Origin: Haematobia irritans
Lineage: Eukaryota > Arthropoda > Insecta > Diptera > Muscidae
Reading direction: 5' to 3'
Length of the DNA: 64,000 nucleotides
NCBI RefSeq assembly: GCF_050003625.1
Contig: NC_134398.1
Coordinates: 19,852,997-19,916,996 of the forward strand
Shown: positions 12,590-27,926 of the stretch, one piece after another
Numbering within the stretch: position 1 is the stretch's first letter
Layout: each line of letters starts with the position of its first letter
Notes under the pieces: model-generated
The model's database searches: none
The model's input: only the letters and a program-made list of their open reading frames with translations
Told to the model about the DNA's origin: nothing
Made by a program: the position numbers and the translations under genes

Positions 12590-12590
<1 letters not shown>
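12454..12590 (+). repeat. 29-bp minisatellite remnant right of the Helitron
   Basis: A continuation of the array broken by the Helitron, increasingly degenerate, ending where HINE family C sequence begins. Confidence 0.7.

Positions 12591-14768
<2,178 letters not shown>

Positions 14769-14811
<43 letters not shown>
14769..14811. repeat. (TA)n microsatellite, right of mariner
   Basis: About 43 bp of pure TA repeat continuing the array at 13681-13832. The left arm of the large inverted repeat begins immediately after it. Confidence 0.9.
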
Positions 14812-16048
<1,237 letters not shown>

Positions 16049-16836
16049 TTTAAAAAAAAAAAACGAAATTTTGACAAAAATATTTATGGAAATAAAATTG
16101 TCACAAACTTTTCTATAGAAATAAAAGTTTATAAAAAATTTCTAGAGAAATAAAATTTTGACAAAATTTTCTAGAGAAATAAAATGTTGACAAAATTTTC
16201 TAGAAAAATAAAATTTTGACAAAATTTTCTATAGAAATAAAATTGTTACAAAATAAAACTAGAAATAAAATTTTTTCAAAATTTTTTAGAGAAATGTAAT
16301 ATGGGCAAAATTTTCTAAAGAAATTACATATTGACAAAATTTTCCATGGAAATAAAATTGTGACAAAATTATTTATGGAAATAAAATTGTTTATAGAAAT
16401 AAAATTTTGACAAAATATTGTACAGAAATAAAATTTTGAACAAATCCAGTATAGAAATAAAATTTCCGCAAAATTTTCTGTAGAAATGAACTTTTGACAA
16501 AATTTTATATAGAAATGAAATTTTGACAAAATTTTTTTATAGAAATAAAATTTTGACAAAATTTTCTATAGAAGTAAACCTGTGACAAATTAAAAATATT
16601 GACCAAATTTTCCATAGGAGTAAAATTTTGATAAAATTTTCTATAGAAATAAAATGTTGACAAAATTGTCTCTAGAAATAAAATTGTGACACAATTTCCT
16701 ATAGAAATAAAATGTTGACAAAATTTTCTATAAATATAAAATTTTGGTAAAAGATTCTACTGAAAAAAAAATTGACAACATTTTTTAGAGAAATAAAATT
16801 TTACCAAAATATTGTTCAAAAACTTCAAAATATTTT
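16049..16836 (+). repeat. 29-bp minisatellite array
   Basis: About 27 degenerate units of the AAAATTTTGACAAAATTTTC type, ending at the 5' terminus of HINE B1. The minus-strand frame 16200-16559 is the repeat read through. Confidence 0.85.
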
Positions 16837-16977
16837 TATACCCTTCACCACTACTGTGGTACAGGGTATAATAAGTTTGTGCATTTGTATGTAACGCCAA
16901 GAAGGAAAAGTCTGAGACCCATCGTTTAGTATACCGATCGTCTTAGAATTAAATTCTGAGTCGATTTAGCGATGTCC

Positions 16978-17019
<42 letters not shown>

Positions 17020-17807
17020 TGATGTATTTTTGTGTGCAAAGTACAGCTCGCAGTTTTAGTCCGATTGTTCTAAAATTTGGTATAGGGTCCTGTTTTGGCT
17101 CAACGACGATCCCTATTGATTTTGGAAAAAATCGGTTCAGATGTAGATATAGCTGCCATATATATTTTTCACCGATCTGGTCATAATTGGCGTGTATATC
17201 AACCGATCTTCCTCAAGTTCCGTACATCCGAATATTTTATGAGTCTCGAAAAACTTGCAAAATATCATCCAAATCGGTTCAGATTTAGATATAGCTCCCA
17301 TATATAGCTTTCGCCCGATTTACACTCATTTGCCCACAGAGGCCAATTTTTTGCTCCGATTTAGTTGAAATTTTGAACAGGAAGTAGAATTAGCATTATA
17401 GCTATGCGTGTCAAATTTGGTGGAAATCGGTTCAGATTTAGATATATCTCCCATATATAGCTTTCGCCCGATTTACACTCATATGGCCACAGAGGCTAAT
17501 TTTTTGCACCGATTTAGTTGAAATTTTGCACAGGGAGTAGAATTAGCATTGTTGCTATGCGTGCCAAATTTGGTTGAAATCGGTTCTGATTTAGATATAG
17601 CTCCCATATATATGTTTTTCTGATTTCGACAAAAATGGTCAAAATACCAACATTTTCCTTGTAAAATCGCCACTGCTTAGTCGAAAAGTTGTAAAAATGA
17701 CTCTAATTTTTCTAAACTTCTAATACATATATATCGAGCGATAAATCATAAATAAACTTTTGCGAAATTTCCTTAAAATTGCTTCAGATTTAAATGTTTC
17801 CCATATT

Positions 17808-17972
17808 TATACCCTTCACCACTACTGTGGTACAGGGTATAATAAGTTTGTGCATTTGTATGTAACGCCAAGAAGGAGTAATCATAGACCAACCTTTTAG
17901 TATACGGATCGGCTTAGAATTAAATTCTGAGTCGATTTAGCGATGTCCGTCTGTCTGTCCGTCTGTCTGTCC

Positions 17973-18010
<38 letters not shown>

Positions 18011-19507
18011 TGATGTATTTTTGTGTGCAAAGTACAGCTCGCAGTTTTAGTCCGATTGTCCTAAAATTTGGTATAGGGTCCTGTTTCGGCTCAAAGACGA
18101 TCCCTATTGATTTTGAAAAAAATCGGTTAAGATTTAGATATAGCTGCCATATATATTTTTCACCGATCTGGTCATAATTGGCGTGTATATCAACCGATCT
18201 TCCTCAAATTCCGTACATCCGAATATTTTATGAGTCTCGAAAAACTTGCAAAATATCAGCCAAATCGGTTCAGATTTAGATATAGCTCCCATATATAGCT
18301 TTCGCCCGATTTACACTCATTTGCCCACAGAGGCCAATTTTTTGCTCCGATTTAGTTGAAATTTTGCACAGGGAGTAGAATTAGCGTTGTAACTATGCGT
18401 GCCAAATTTGCTTCAAATCGGTTCAGATTTGGATATATCTCCCATATAAAGCTTTCGCCCGATTTACACTCATATGACCACAGAGGCCAATTTTTAACTC
18501 CGATTTAGTTGAAATTTTGCACAGGGAGTAGAATTAGCATTGTAACTATGCGTGCCAAATTTGGTTGAAATCAGTTCAGATTTAGATATAGCTCCCATAT
18601 ATAGCTTTCGCCCGATTTACACTCATATGACCACAGAGGCCAATTTTTAACTCCGATTTAGTTGAAATTTTGCACAGGGAGTAGAATTAGCATTGTAGCT
18701 ATGCGTGCCAAATTTGGTTGAAATCGGTTCAGATTTAGATATATCTCCCATATATAGCTTTCGCCCGATTTACACTCATATGTCCACAGAGGCCAATTTT
18801 TAACTCCGATTTAGTTGAAATTTTGTACAGGGAGTAGAATTAGCATTGTTGCTATGCGTGCCAAATTTGGTTGAAATCGGTTCAGATTTAGATATATCTC
18901 CCATATATAGCTTTCGCCCGATTGACACTCATATGTCCACAGAGGCCAATTTTTAACTCCGATTTAGTTGAAATTTTGCACAGGGAGGAGAATAAGCATT
19001 GTTGCTATGCGTGCCAAATTTGGTTGAAATCGGTATAGATTTAGATATAGCTTCCATATATATGTTTTTCTGATTTCGACAAAAATGGTCAAAATACCAA
19101 CATTTTCCTTGTAAAATCGCCACTGCTTAGTCGAAAGGTTGTAAAAATGACTCTAATTTTCCTAAACTTCTAATACATATATATCGAACGATAAATCATA
19201 AATAAACTTTTTTGAAGTTTCCTTAAAATTGCTTCAGATTTAAACGTTTCCCATATTTTTTTACTAACATTGTGTTCCACCCTAGTGCATTAGCCGACTT
19301 AAATTTTGAGTCTATAGATTTTGTAGAAGTCTATCAAATTCTTCCAGATCGAGTGATATTTAAATGTATGTATATGGGACAAACCTTTATATATAGCCCC
19401 CAACACATTTGACGGATGTGATATGGTATCGAAAATTTAGATCTACAAAGTGGTGCAGGGTATAATATAGTCGGCCCCGCCCGACTTTAGACTTTCCTTA
19501 CTGGTTT
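17808..19507 (+). mobile_element. HINE family B copy B2, complete, nested in B1
   Basis: The 5' end is TATACCCTTCACC at 17808. A (GTCT/GTCC)n tract spans 17948-18010. Five to six tandem units of about 130 bp carry the block TTTCGCCCGATTTACACTCA (18240-19050). The 3' terminus has the stem AGTCGG/CCGACT (about 19469-19486), followed by CCTTACTGG. It inserted within a T-rich stretch, as is typical of Helentrons. Confidence 0.85.
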
Positions 19508-19529
19508 TTTACTAACATTGTGTTCCACC

Positions 19530-19818
19530 CACACAAAAAAATTTTTTTTTTGATTCAATCACGAAATTAATTGATCCAATTAATTTTTAATTGAAATGTC
19601 TTCAATCACAGAAATGATAGTATCAATTAAAAAATTAATTGAAGGTCAATTAAAAAGTTAATTGATCCAATTGAAGAATTAATTGATACTATTATTTTTG
19701 TGATTGATTTTTGTTTCAATTAAAAAATTTGTTGAATCAATTAAATTTGTAATTGAATATTTTTTAAAACTCAATTAAAATTTTAATTGGAAAATTTTTC
19801 GTGAAATTTTTTTGTGTG
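19530..19818. mobile_element. MITE family F, inserted in HINE B1
   Basis: A 289-bp element with terminal inverted repeats CACACAAAAAAATTT at both ends and internal runs of AATTAATTGA that can fold back. The empty site TTCCACCCTAG is visible in B2 (about 19270-19280). Comparison gives a target duplication of only two C residues. A relative sits at 51757-52065. No coding capacity. Confidence 0.8.
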
Positions 19819-20048
19819 CCCTAGCGCATTAGCAGACTTAAATTTTGAGTCTATAGATTTTGTAGAAGTCTATCAAATTCTGTCCAGATCGAGTGATATT
19901 TAAATGTACGTATTTGGGACAATCCTTTGTATATAGCCCCCAACACATTTGACGGATATGATATGGTATCGAAAATTTAGATCTACAAAGTGGTGCAGGG
20001 TATAATATAGTCGGCCCCGCCCGACTTTAGACTTTCCTTACTTGTTTT

Positions 20049-21043
20049 TATACCCTTCACCACTACTGTGGTACAGGGTATAATAAGTTTGTGCATTTGT
20101 ATGTAACGCCAAGAAGGAGTAATCATAGACCAACCTTTTAGTATACGGATCGGCCTAGAATTAAATTCTGAGTCGATTTAGCGATGTCCGTCTGTCTGTC
20201 TGTCCGTCTGTCTGTCCGTCTGTCTGTCCGTCTGTCTGTCTGTCTGTCTGTCTGTTGATGTATTTTTGTGTGCAAAGTACAGCTCGCAGTTTTAGTCCGA
20301 TTGTCCTAAAATTTGGTATAGGGTTCTGTTTCGGCTCAAAGACGATCCCTATTGATTTTGGAAAAAATCGGTTCAGATTTAGATATAGCTGCCATATATA
20401 TTTTTCACCGATCTGGTCATAATTGGCGTGTATATCAACCGATCTTCCTCAAATTCCGTACATCCGAATATTTTATGAGTCTCGAAAAACTTGCAAAATA
20501 TCAGCAAAATCGGTTCAGATTTAGATATAGCTCCCATATAAAGCTTTCGCCCGATTTACATTCATTTGCCCACAGAGGCCAATTTTTTGCTCCGATTTAG
20601 TTGAAATTTTGCATAGGGAGAAGACTTAGCATTGTAGCTATGCGTGCCAAATTTGGTTGAAATCGGTTCAGATTTGGATATACCTCCCATATATAGCTTT
20701 CGCCCGATTTACACTAATATGACCACAGAGGCCAATTTTTAACTCGGATTTAGTTGAAATTTTGCACAGAGAGTAGAATTAGCATTGTTGCTATGCGTGC
20801 CAAATTTGGTTGAAATCGGTTCAGATTTAGATATAGCTCCCATATATATGTTTTTCTGATTTCGACAAAAATGCTCAAAATACCAACATTTTCCTTGTAA
20901 AATCGCCACTGCTTAGTCCAAAAGTTGTAAAAATGACTCTAATATTCCTAAACTTCTAATACATATATGTCGAGCGATAAATCATAAATAAAGTTTTGCG
21001 AAGTTTCCTTAAAATTGCTTCAGATTTAAATGTTTCACATATT
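20049..21043 (+). mobile_element. HINE family B copy B3, 5' part only
   Basis: The 5' terminus, GTCY tract (20188-20255) and tandem units are present. The copy ends at GTTTCACATATT, where copy B4 begins. The missing 3' part is not found after B4. This junction is at the same internal position as the B1/B2 junction, so B3-B4 probably derives from a duplicated B1-B2 arrangement that lost the outer 3' end. Confidence 0.8.
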
Positions 21044-22395
21044 TATACCCTTCACCACTACTGTGGTACAGGGTATAATAAGTTTGTGCATTTGTATGTA
21101 ACGCCAAGAAGGAGTAATCATACACCAACCTTTTAGTATACGGATCGGCCTAGAATTAAATTCTGAGTCGATTTAGCGATGTCCGTCTGTCCGTCTGTCT
21201 GTCCGTCTGTCTGTCCGTCTGTCTGTCTGTCTGTCTGTCTGTCTGTTGATGTATTATTGTGTGCAAAGTACAGCTCGCAGTTTTAGTCCGATTGTCCTAA
21301 AATTTGGTATAGGGTCCTGTTTCGGCTCAAAGACGATCCCTATTGATTTTGGAAAAAATCGGTTCAGATTTAGATATAGCTGCGATATATATTTTTCACC
21401 GATCTGGTCATAATTGGCGTGTATATCAACCGATCTTCCTCAAATTCCGTACATCCGAATATTTTATGAGTCTCGAAAAACTTGCAAAATATCAGCAAAA
21501 TCGGTTCAGATGTAGATATAGCTCCCATATATAGCTTTCGCCCGATTTACACTCATTTGCCCACAGAGGCCAATTTTTTGCTCCGATTTAGTTGAAATTT
21601 TGCATAGGGAGTAGAATTAGCATTGTAGCTATGCGTGCCAAATTTGGTTGAAATCGGTTCAGATTTGGATATACCTCCCATATAAAGCTTTCGCCCGATT
21701 TACACTCATTTGCCCACAGAGGCCAATTTTTTCCTCCGATTTAGTTGAAATTTTGCATAGAGAGTAGAATTAGCATTATAGCTATGCGTGCCAAATTTGG
21801 TTGAAATCGGTTCAGATTTGGATATACCTCCCATATATAGCTTTCGCCCGATTTACACTCATATGACCACAGAGGCCAATTTTTAACTCGGATTTAGTTG
21901 AAATTGTGCACAGAGAGTAGAATTAGCATTGTTGCTATGCGTGCCAAATTTGGTTGAAATCGGTTCAGATTTAGATATAGCTCCCATATATATGTTTTTC
22001 TGATTTCGACAAAAATGCTCAAAATACCAACATTTTCCTTGTAAAATCGCCACTGCTTAGTCCAAAAGTTGTAAAAATGACTCTAATATTCCTAAACTTC
22101 TAATACATATATGTCGAGCGATAAATCATAAATAAAGTTTTGCGAAGTTTCCTTAAAATTGCTTCAGATTTAAATGTTTCACATATTTTTTTACTAATAT
22201 TGTGTTCCACCCTAGTGCATTAGCCGACTTAAGTTTTGAGTCTATAGATTTGTAGAAGTCACAAACAAACCTTTATATATAGCCCCCAACCCATTTGACG
22301 GATGTGATATGGTATCGAAAATTTAGATCTACAAAATGGTGCAGGGTATAATATAGTCGGCCCCGCCCGACTTTAGACTTTCCTTACTTGTTTTT
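21044..22395 (+). mobile_element. HINE family B copy B4, complete
   Basis: The 5' terminus is at 21044, a GTCC/GTCT tract at 21181-21245, then several tandem units, then the 3' terminus with AGTCGG/CCGACT and CTTACTTG at about 22355-22390. B4 is very similar to B3 in the shared part. The frames 20352-20600 and 21343-21534 are products of the repeat. Confidence 0.83.
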
Positions 22396-23750
22396 TTTTT
22401 AATTTTGTAGATTTTCGTAAAATGTTTTTAAATTTTGGTAGATATTTTTATTTTTTATAAAGTTTGACACTAGTTTTGATCAAATATTTGCATAGTGAGA
22501 TTACACCCTGAGACGATATAACGATGTTCGTCTGGCTGTCTGTGGTAATTATGATACATCCACTGTAAAGAAGCTATCGTTGTTAAATTTTTGTCTGTAG
22601 GCAGGTCAAGGGCTATATTGGCCTATGTATTGATATAGCCCCTACATAGACTAATTTCTCGCAATGACTTCGTGAAAGCATGGAAGCCTGAATCTAAAAT
22701 AGTTTCAAGTCAATTAATAGCTACACTCAAAAAAAGTTTACTTGGATCCAAAGGTTTTGACCTTCCCTTAAGGATTTTGCTATTGATTACGAGCCAAAGA
22801 TGCGGCTTCTTTAAAATAAAGATATTTTTTGCGACCTATCTGGCTTTAAATCTAGGTCCATAAAAAACTAAAATTAGGATACAGATCTCATTTACTAAAT
22901 TTTAATTCTCTTTTCGCGTTTTATTAATAAAGGTACTCACGTACAAACAAATGCCAGCTTAAAAATTCAAATTATAACGGATACTTCAAAGTAAAAAATT
23001 TTTTCTTAATTCAAAAAAAAAAAAAAAACTTTGAACCAAAGACGCTAAATCCTCAAACTAAGTGTTAGCTTATATTTGATGCTTATTTATCTTAAATAGA
23101 AATTAAATTTTGACAACATTTTGACAAAATTTTCTATAGAAATAAAATTTTGACAAACTTCGCTGTAGAATTAAAATTTTTAAAAATTTTTTATTGTAAT
23201 ACAATTTTGACAAAATTTTCTATAGAAATAAAATTGTGACAACATTTTCTAGAGAAATAAAATTTTGAAAAAATTTTCTATAAAAATAAAATTTTTAGAA
23301 ATTTTCTATGGTACTAAATTTTTGACAAATTTTTTCAATATTTCAGTTAATTTAAGGACAATTTCTTTAAATCAAAAACGTGTTTCTTTACATTAAGTTC
23401 AAAGACATGCGACTTTAACGGAGGGACGAAAATTTATAAAATTTCTGTCCTAAATTGAATGAAATTTTTTTTTTTGAAGCGAAGACTATAAACTTTATTT
23501 TAAATAAGATTTCATTATTCTACAAAAATTTGTCCTTTATATTTTTTGTAAATTTCGCAAAATTTAGGTTGCGTAATCTTTAATATCACGTAAATATTTT
23601 TTTCAGTGTATGCTAAATACATAACAGACCATGTTTCGATATAACCCCCATATAGACCAATATTTAAATGTCCTAAGTAGCTATGGCAAATTTGATGCTA
23701 AAATTAATTAAAATATATTAAATAAAACAATTATTATTATTAGAATTATT
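22396..23750. other. Intergenic region with degraded repeats
   Basis: No gene seen. A stretch near 22490-22560 (GACGATATAACGATGTTCGT, CTGGCTGTCTGTGG) is a degraded HINE head. Degenerate 29-bp units occupy about 23095-23335. Short fragments near 23640 (ATATAACCCCCATATAGACC) are further HINE debris. Confidence 0.55.
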
Positions 23751-23753
23751 GCA

Positions 23754-23759
23754 TTTATT
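23754..23759 (-). terminator. Poly(A) signal of gene 2
   Basis: AATAAA on the minus strand about 72 nt after the TGA stop; several overlapping AATAAA-like hexamers lie in 23750-23785. Confidence 0.55.
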
Positions 23760-23830
23760 TTATTTTTTTTTTATTTTATTAATTGTTTTTATTTTTCCTA
23801 AAGATCAATTTCGGATGTATTTCCATTTTT

Positions 23831-26789
23831 TCAAATACGATTTCCATAGAGTTGCGATTGTACACAATCGGTATTTTCGGGTAAATCACACATGCCAGTC
23901 AATGCATTGAAATAATTTCGGCCACAGCTCACCACTATGGCGGCCCCATTACGGCAAACATAAAATTGATTGCATGTCTTCAGAGAGGCAAATTTAAAGT
24001 TTTCTGGTTTGTTGCGACAAACCGAACGTAAATATAATTCAAAGCTGGCCTTTGCTGCTTGGGGTGGAGTGAAGATATTAGCCTCGGCACCATGGGTTAT
24101 TGTTTTGTCATTTGAAGCGCATGGAGCTATTGTCGTCGTGGGAGATAATGAGCATGGCGTTGTTGTTGTTGGAATGGTAGTGGAACGGCCAGTACATGGT
24201 GTGGTGAAGCTTATGGTGGCCGTGGTTGGTGTGGTGTAGGATATGGTGGCCGTGGTTGGCGTGGTGAAGGTTATGGTGGCCGTGGTTGGTGTGGTGTAGG
24301 ATATGGTGGCCGTAGTGCAGGTTGTAGTTGTCGTTGGTGTTGTTGTTGTAGTAGTGGTAGTTGTCGTTGTTGTGCAGGTTGTAGTGGTTGTTGTAGTTGT
24401 TGTGGTAGTAGTCGTAGTAGTTGTGGTGGTTGTAGTTGTAGTGGTTGTTGTAGTACACGTTGTAGTCGAAGTAGTTGTTGTAGTGGTGGTTGTGGTAGTC
24501 GTAGTTGTAGTTGTTGTAGTAGTAGTTGTGGTACAGGTTGTAGTGGTTGTTGTTGTAGTGGTTGTGGTAGTCGTAGTTGTAGTAGTTGTCGTACAGGTTG
24601 TTGTGGTCGTAGTTGTGGTTGTTGTTGTAGTAGTGGTTGTTGTCGTAGTAGTAGTGGTAGTTGTTGTAGTAGTTGTGGTAGTCGTAGTGGTCGTTGTTGT
24701 TGTTGTGGTCGTAGTAGTTGTAGTAGTAGTTGTGGTACAGGTTGTAGTAGTGGTTGTTGTTGTGGTGGTGGTGGTGGTCGTAGTTGTCGTGGTTGTTGTG
24801 GTTGTAGTAGTAGTGGTTGTTGTAGTAGTTGTCGTACAGGTTGTGGTGGTGGTCGTAGTTTTTGTTGTAGTTGTAGTTGTTGTGGTAGTCGTAGTTGTTG
24901 TTGTCGTAGTAGTAGTTGTGGTAGTCGTAGTTGTCGTTGTTGTAGTAGTGGTTGTTGTAGTGGTTGTTGTAGTAGTTGTTGTGGTAGTCGTAGTAGTTGT
25001 CGTACAGGTTGTGGTGGTGGTCGTAGTTGTTGTGGTAGTTGTTGTGGTAGTCGTAGTTGTTGTCGTAGTAGTTGTTGTACAGGTTGTGGTTGTTGTGGTA
25101 GTCGTAGTTGTCGTTGTTGTAGTAGTGGTTGTGGTAGTGGTAGTTGTTGTGGTGGTAGTGGTTGTTGTAGTAGTAGTAGTTGTGGTACAGGTTGTAGTGG
25201 TGGTAGTCGTTGTTGTGGTGGTCGTAGTTGTTGTGGTTGTTGTTGTAGTGGTTGTTGTAGTAGTAGTAGTTGTGGTACAGGTTGTAGTGGTGGTAGTCGT
25301 TGTTGTGGTGGTCGTAGTTGTTGTAGTAGTTGTTGTGGTAGTCGTAGTAGTTGTCGTACAGGTTGTAGTGGTGGTAGTCGTTGTTGTGGTGGTGGTCGTA
25401 GTTGTTGTAGTAGTTGTAGTTGTTGTGGTAGTCGTAGTTGTTGTTGTCGTAGTAGTAGTTGTTGTACAAGTTGTGGTTGTTGTAGTAGTTGTCGTTGTTG
25501 TAGTTGTGGTTGTGGTAGTCGTAGTTGTTGTGGTGGTAGTGGTTGTTGTAGTAGTAGTAGTTGTGGTACAGGTTGTAGTGGTAGTAGTCGTTGTTGTGGT
25601 GGTCGTAGTGGTGGTAGTCGTTGTTGTGGTGGTGGTCGTAGTTGTAGTTGTTGTGGTAGTCGTAGTTGTTGTTGTCGTAGTAGTAGTTGTTGTACAAGTT
25701 GTGGTTGTTGTGGTAGTTGTCGTTGTTGTAGTTGTGGTTGTGGTAGTCGTAGTTGTTGTTGTGGTTGTTGTGGTAGTCGTAGTAGTTGTCGTACAGGTTG
25801 TGGTAGTTGTAGTTGTTGTGGTAGTCGTAGTTGTTGTTGTCGTAGTAGTAGTTGTTGTACAAGTTGTGGTTGTTGTGGTAGTTGTCGTTGTTGTAGTTGT
25901 GGTTGTGGTAGTCGTAGTTGTTGTGGTGGTAGTGGTTGTTGTAGTAGTAGTAGTTGTGGTACAGGTTGTAGTGGTAGTAGTCGTTGTTGTGGTGGTCGTA
26001 GTTGTTGTAGTGGTTGTGGTAGTCGTAGTCGTAGTAGTTGTTGTTGTGGTCGTAGTTGTAGTACAGGTTGTTGTAGTCGTAGTTGTAGTTGTAGTAGTGG
26101 TCGTAGTTGTGGTACAAGTTGTTGTAGTAGTTGTCGTGGTTGTTGTTGTTGTTGTCGTAGTAGTAGTTGTTGTAGTAGTAGTGGTTGTTGTTGTTGTACT
26201 ACATGTTGTAGTAGTGGTAGTCGTCGTAGTAGTTGTTGTTGTAGTAGTGGTTGTTGTAGTTGTTGTTGTTGTGGTGGTTGTCGTCGACGTCGTTGTAGTA
26301 CAATCTGTTGTGCTGGTAGTCATAGTACATGGCGTAGTTGTACTACTCGTGGTACACGGTGTAGTCGTTGGCGTTGCCTCCGTACAAGGTTCCGTTGTTA
26401 CCTCACGAACAGATCTAAGACCCTCACGCAAAGGCTCACATTTTAAACGGGCCACATTAAACTCTTCATTTTTATTACATCCGAATGTAGTAGCTACCGC
26501 ATTTTCACGACATTCATAGTATACCGATGGATCTTGAAAATCTACAGCATAACCTTGGGAAATTCCACAGCAGGGTCCTTCACAGTTTGCAACTAAATTC
26601 AACGATGAAATATCCAATTTGGCTGCACTGCTAACTGTCGTTGTTAGCGCCAGTAACAGGCATGCTAAGGCTAAAAAAAAAAACAGAAGACAAAGCACAC
26701 AGGATGTGATTTTGTGGTCACTGATATTTTTCGAAGAGAATTCTGGAAATATTTTCTAGCTTACCGTAAATTGTCTTGATTTTCGTCAT
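23831..26789 (-). CDS. Secreted poly-threonine peritrophin-like protein (gene 2)
   Basis: Predicted as complement(join(23831..26670, 26765..26789)), 954 aa. Exon 1 has 25 nt and ends TTTACG|GTAAGC. The 94-nt intron ends in a long T run plus AG. Splicing gives the signal peptide [20 protein letters not shown].. with cleavage near residue 24. Residues 38-86 form a degenerate CBM14-like domain (Cys 38, 42, 43, 62, 73, 86, with a CC pair and lost canonical cysteines). Residues 138-792 are almost entirely Thr with scattered Cys. Four 10-residue units of the [10 protein letters not shown] kind follow, then a canonical CBM14 domain (Cys 893, 908, 914, 924, 936, 944). The role is probably a heavily O-glycosylated peritrophic-matrix or mucous component. 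The C-terminal domain closely resembles that of gene 1 (CRxKPxNF, ASLKxCNQ, CGxxYFNAL). The Thr tract keeps the frame over nearly 2 kb. Collapse or expansion during assembly is possible. Confidence 0.88.
24320..26284 (-). repeat. ACN-codon tract encoding about 655 residues, nearly all Thr
   Basis: On the coding strand the first two codon positions are AC almost without exception, while the third position varies freely among A, C, G and T. Roughly twenty Cys codons (TGT, mostly inside ACCTGTAC) punctuate the tract at irregular intervals of roughly 16-50 residues. One Lys (AAA from ACA, near 24857) and very few Ser/Pro occur. Longer blocks recur (for example near 25430, 25670 and 25830), showing expansion by units of 150-250 bp. 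Confidence 0.92.
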
Positions 26790-26868
26790 TTTTCTTAGAC
26801 TCGTGTGTTAGACCGTTAGAGTCGTTAATGGACTTTCTGGTATAATGTCTCACTGTTCAGACAACAGC

Positions 26869-26878
26869 CTATTTATAC
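26869..26878 (-). promoter_or_regulatory. TATA box of gene 2
   Basis: TATAAATAGG on the minus strand, about 80 nt upstream of the exon 1 ATG. A CAGT initiator candidate has its A at 26854, giving a 5' UTR of about 65 nt. Confidence 0.6.
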
Positions 26879-26969
26879 AGAACAAACAGTGGCTCATAGA
26901 GCCATTAGAGAAACTAAAAATAGTTGCATGGACATGCTGCGTGCTTGTTTCGTTTTTTTTTTCCACCAA

Positions 26970-27012
26970 CTTATCAAGATGAAATTTACTCTGTGTCATT
27001 GATCTTTATCGG
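26970..27012 (-). promoter_or_regulatory. GATA-type motifs upstream of gene 2
   Basis: On the + strand CTTATCAAG lies at 26970 and TTTATCGG at 27005. The first matches the CTTATC site found upstream of genes 1 and 3 at a similar distance (about 70-110 bp) from the TATA box. Confidence 0.45.
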
Positions 27013-27267
27013 CAAAATAGAAGAGAGTTGCTACGCTTTCGCTTTGCCGGAATATCACTTAGCTTTATAAATTTAATGCATTATTAATGTATCGTTGTGA
27101 TGAATGAATGGCCACGTGCCCCAGTCATAATATTTGGCAATTGAAGCAAGGCCCATTAATGAATTGATTATATGCTGTATGGATAAGGGAAGGATATATG
27201 TATATGGGGAACAAGTAAGGAAGAAAGTCTAAACTTGGGCACTGCCAATTTATAGGGCAACATACTC

Positions 27268-27616
27268 GAGGAGCCACCGTGGTGCAATGGTTAGCATGCT
27301 CGCTTTGCATACACAAGGTTGTGGGTTCGATTCCTGCTTCGACCGAACACCAAACAGTTTTTCAGCGGTGGATTATCCCCCGCTCAGTAATGCTGGTGAC
27401 ATTTCTGAGGGTTTCAAAGCTTCTCTAAGTGGTTTCACTGCAATGTGGAACGTCGTTCGGATTCGGCTATAAAAAGAAGGTCCCTTGTCATTGAGCTTAT
27501 TATGGAATCGGGCAGCACTCAGTGATAAGAGAGAAGTTCACCAATGTGGTATCACAATGGACTGAATAGTCTAAGTGAGCCTGATACATCGGGGTGCCAC
27601 CTAACCTAACCTAACC
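27268..27616 (+). mobile_element. tRNA-derived SINE, copy 1
   Basis: The head is tRNA-like: A box TGGTGCAATGGTTAGCATGC and B box GGTTGTGGGTTCGATTCC. A conserved body of about 250 bp follows (AGTTTTTCAGCGGTGGATTA, ATCACAATGGACTGAATAGT), ending in a (CCTAA)n-type tail. TACTCG flanks both ends (27263-27268 and 27617-27622), a plausible short target duplication. Confidence 0.85.
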
Positions 27617-27622
27617 TACTCG

Positions 27623-27926
27623 TATTAGATAGCATTCTTCAAATTTGTTAGCAACTATATAATATTTAAATATGAACCGATTTGGGAAAAATAATTAAAT
27701 TATACCCTAAACCAACCCTACTGTATTAGTAAACGTAAGCATTTGTGGGGTATCATTGAAAGAGGTTTGGGAGATAAACCGCATTTCCATATTTTTAACC
27801 ACATTTTCGATAACATATCATGTCCAATGTGATGGATGCTATATATAAAGGCTTATGTTCCCATATACATATATTTAAATTTGACCCGAACTGGACAAAA
27901 TTTGTTAGAGTTCTACAAAATTTATA
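27623..27926 (-). mobile_element. HINE relic (B/D-like), split by a MITE
   Basis: A block at 27690-27790 (ATACCCTAAACCAACCCTAC, GGTTTGGGAGATAAACCGCA) mirrors the 3' region of family D at 46735-46800. A second part matches the subterminal 3' sequence of family B. It continues at 28781-28825 after the MITE (GGCTAATGCCCTGAGGTGGA). Confidence 0.65.

Larger units (their letters stand above)
16837..20048 (+). mobile_element. HINE family B copy B1, split by nested B2 and a MITE
   Basis: The 5' part is 16837-17807 (TATACCCTTCACCACTACTG, then a (GTCT)n tract at 16976-17020, then tandem units). The 3' part is 19508-20048 and ends with AGTCGG...CCGACT and ACTTGTTTTT. The 5' part stops at GTTTCCCATATT and the 3' part resumes with TTTTTACTAACATTGTGTTC. 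In copy B4 these two sequences are continuous (22186-22210), which proves B2 inserted into B1. Confidence 0.82.

Noticed and set aside
16976..17020. (GTCT)n tract as a regulatory microsatellite
   Set aside because: It is the standard GTCY block of DINE-1/Helentron heads and occurs in every family B copy.
24320..26284. Simple ACA/ACC trinucleotide microsatellite
   Set aside because: All four third-position bases occur intermixed, and Cys codons recur, so it is not a single-triplet expansion.
24303..26519. Plus-strand frame of poly-valine and minus-strand frame of Asn/Tyr/His repeats over gene 2
   Set aside because: They are shadows of the ACN tract. Only the Thr frame joins a signal peptide and a chitin-binding domain.
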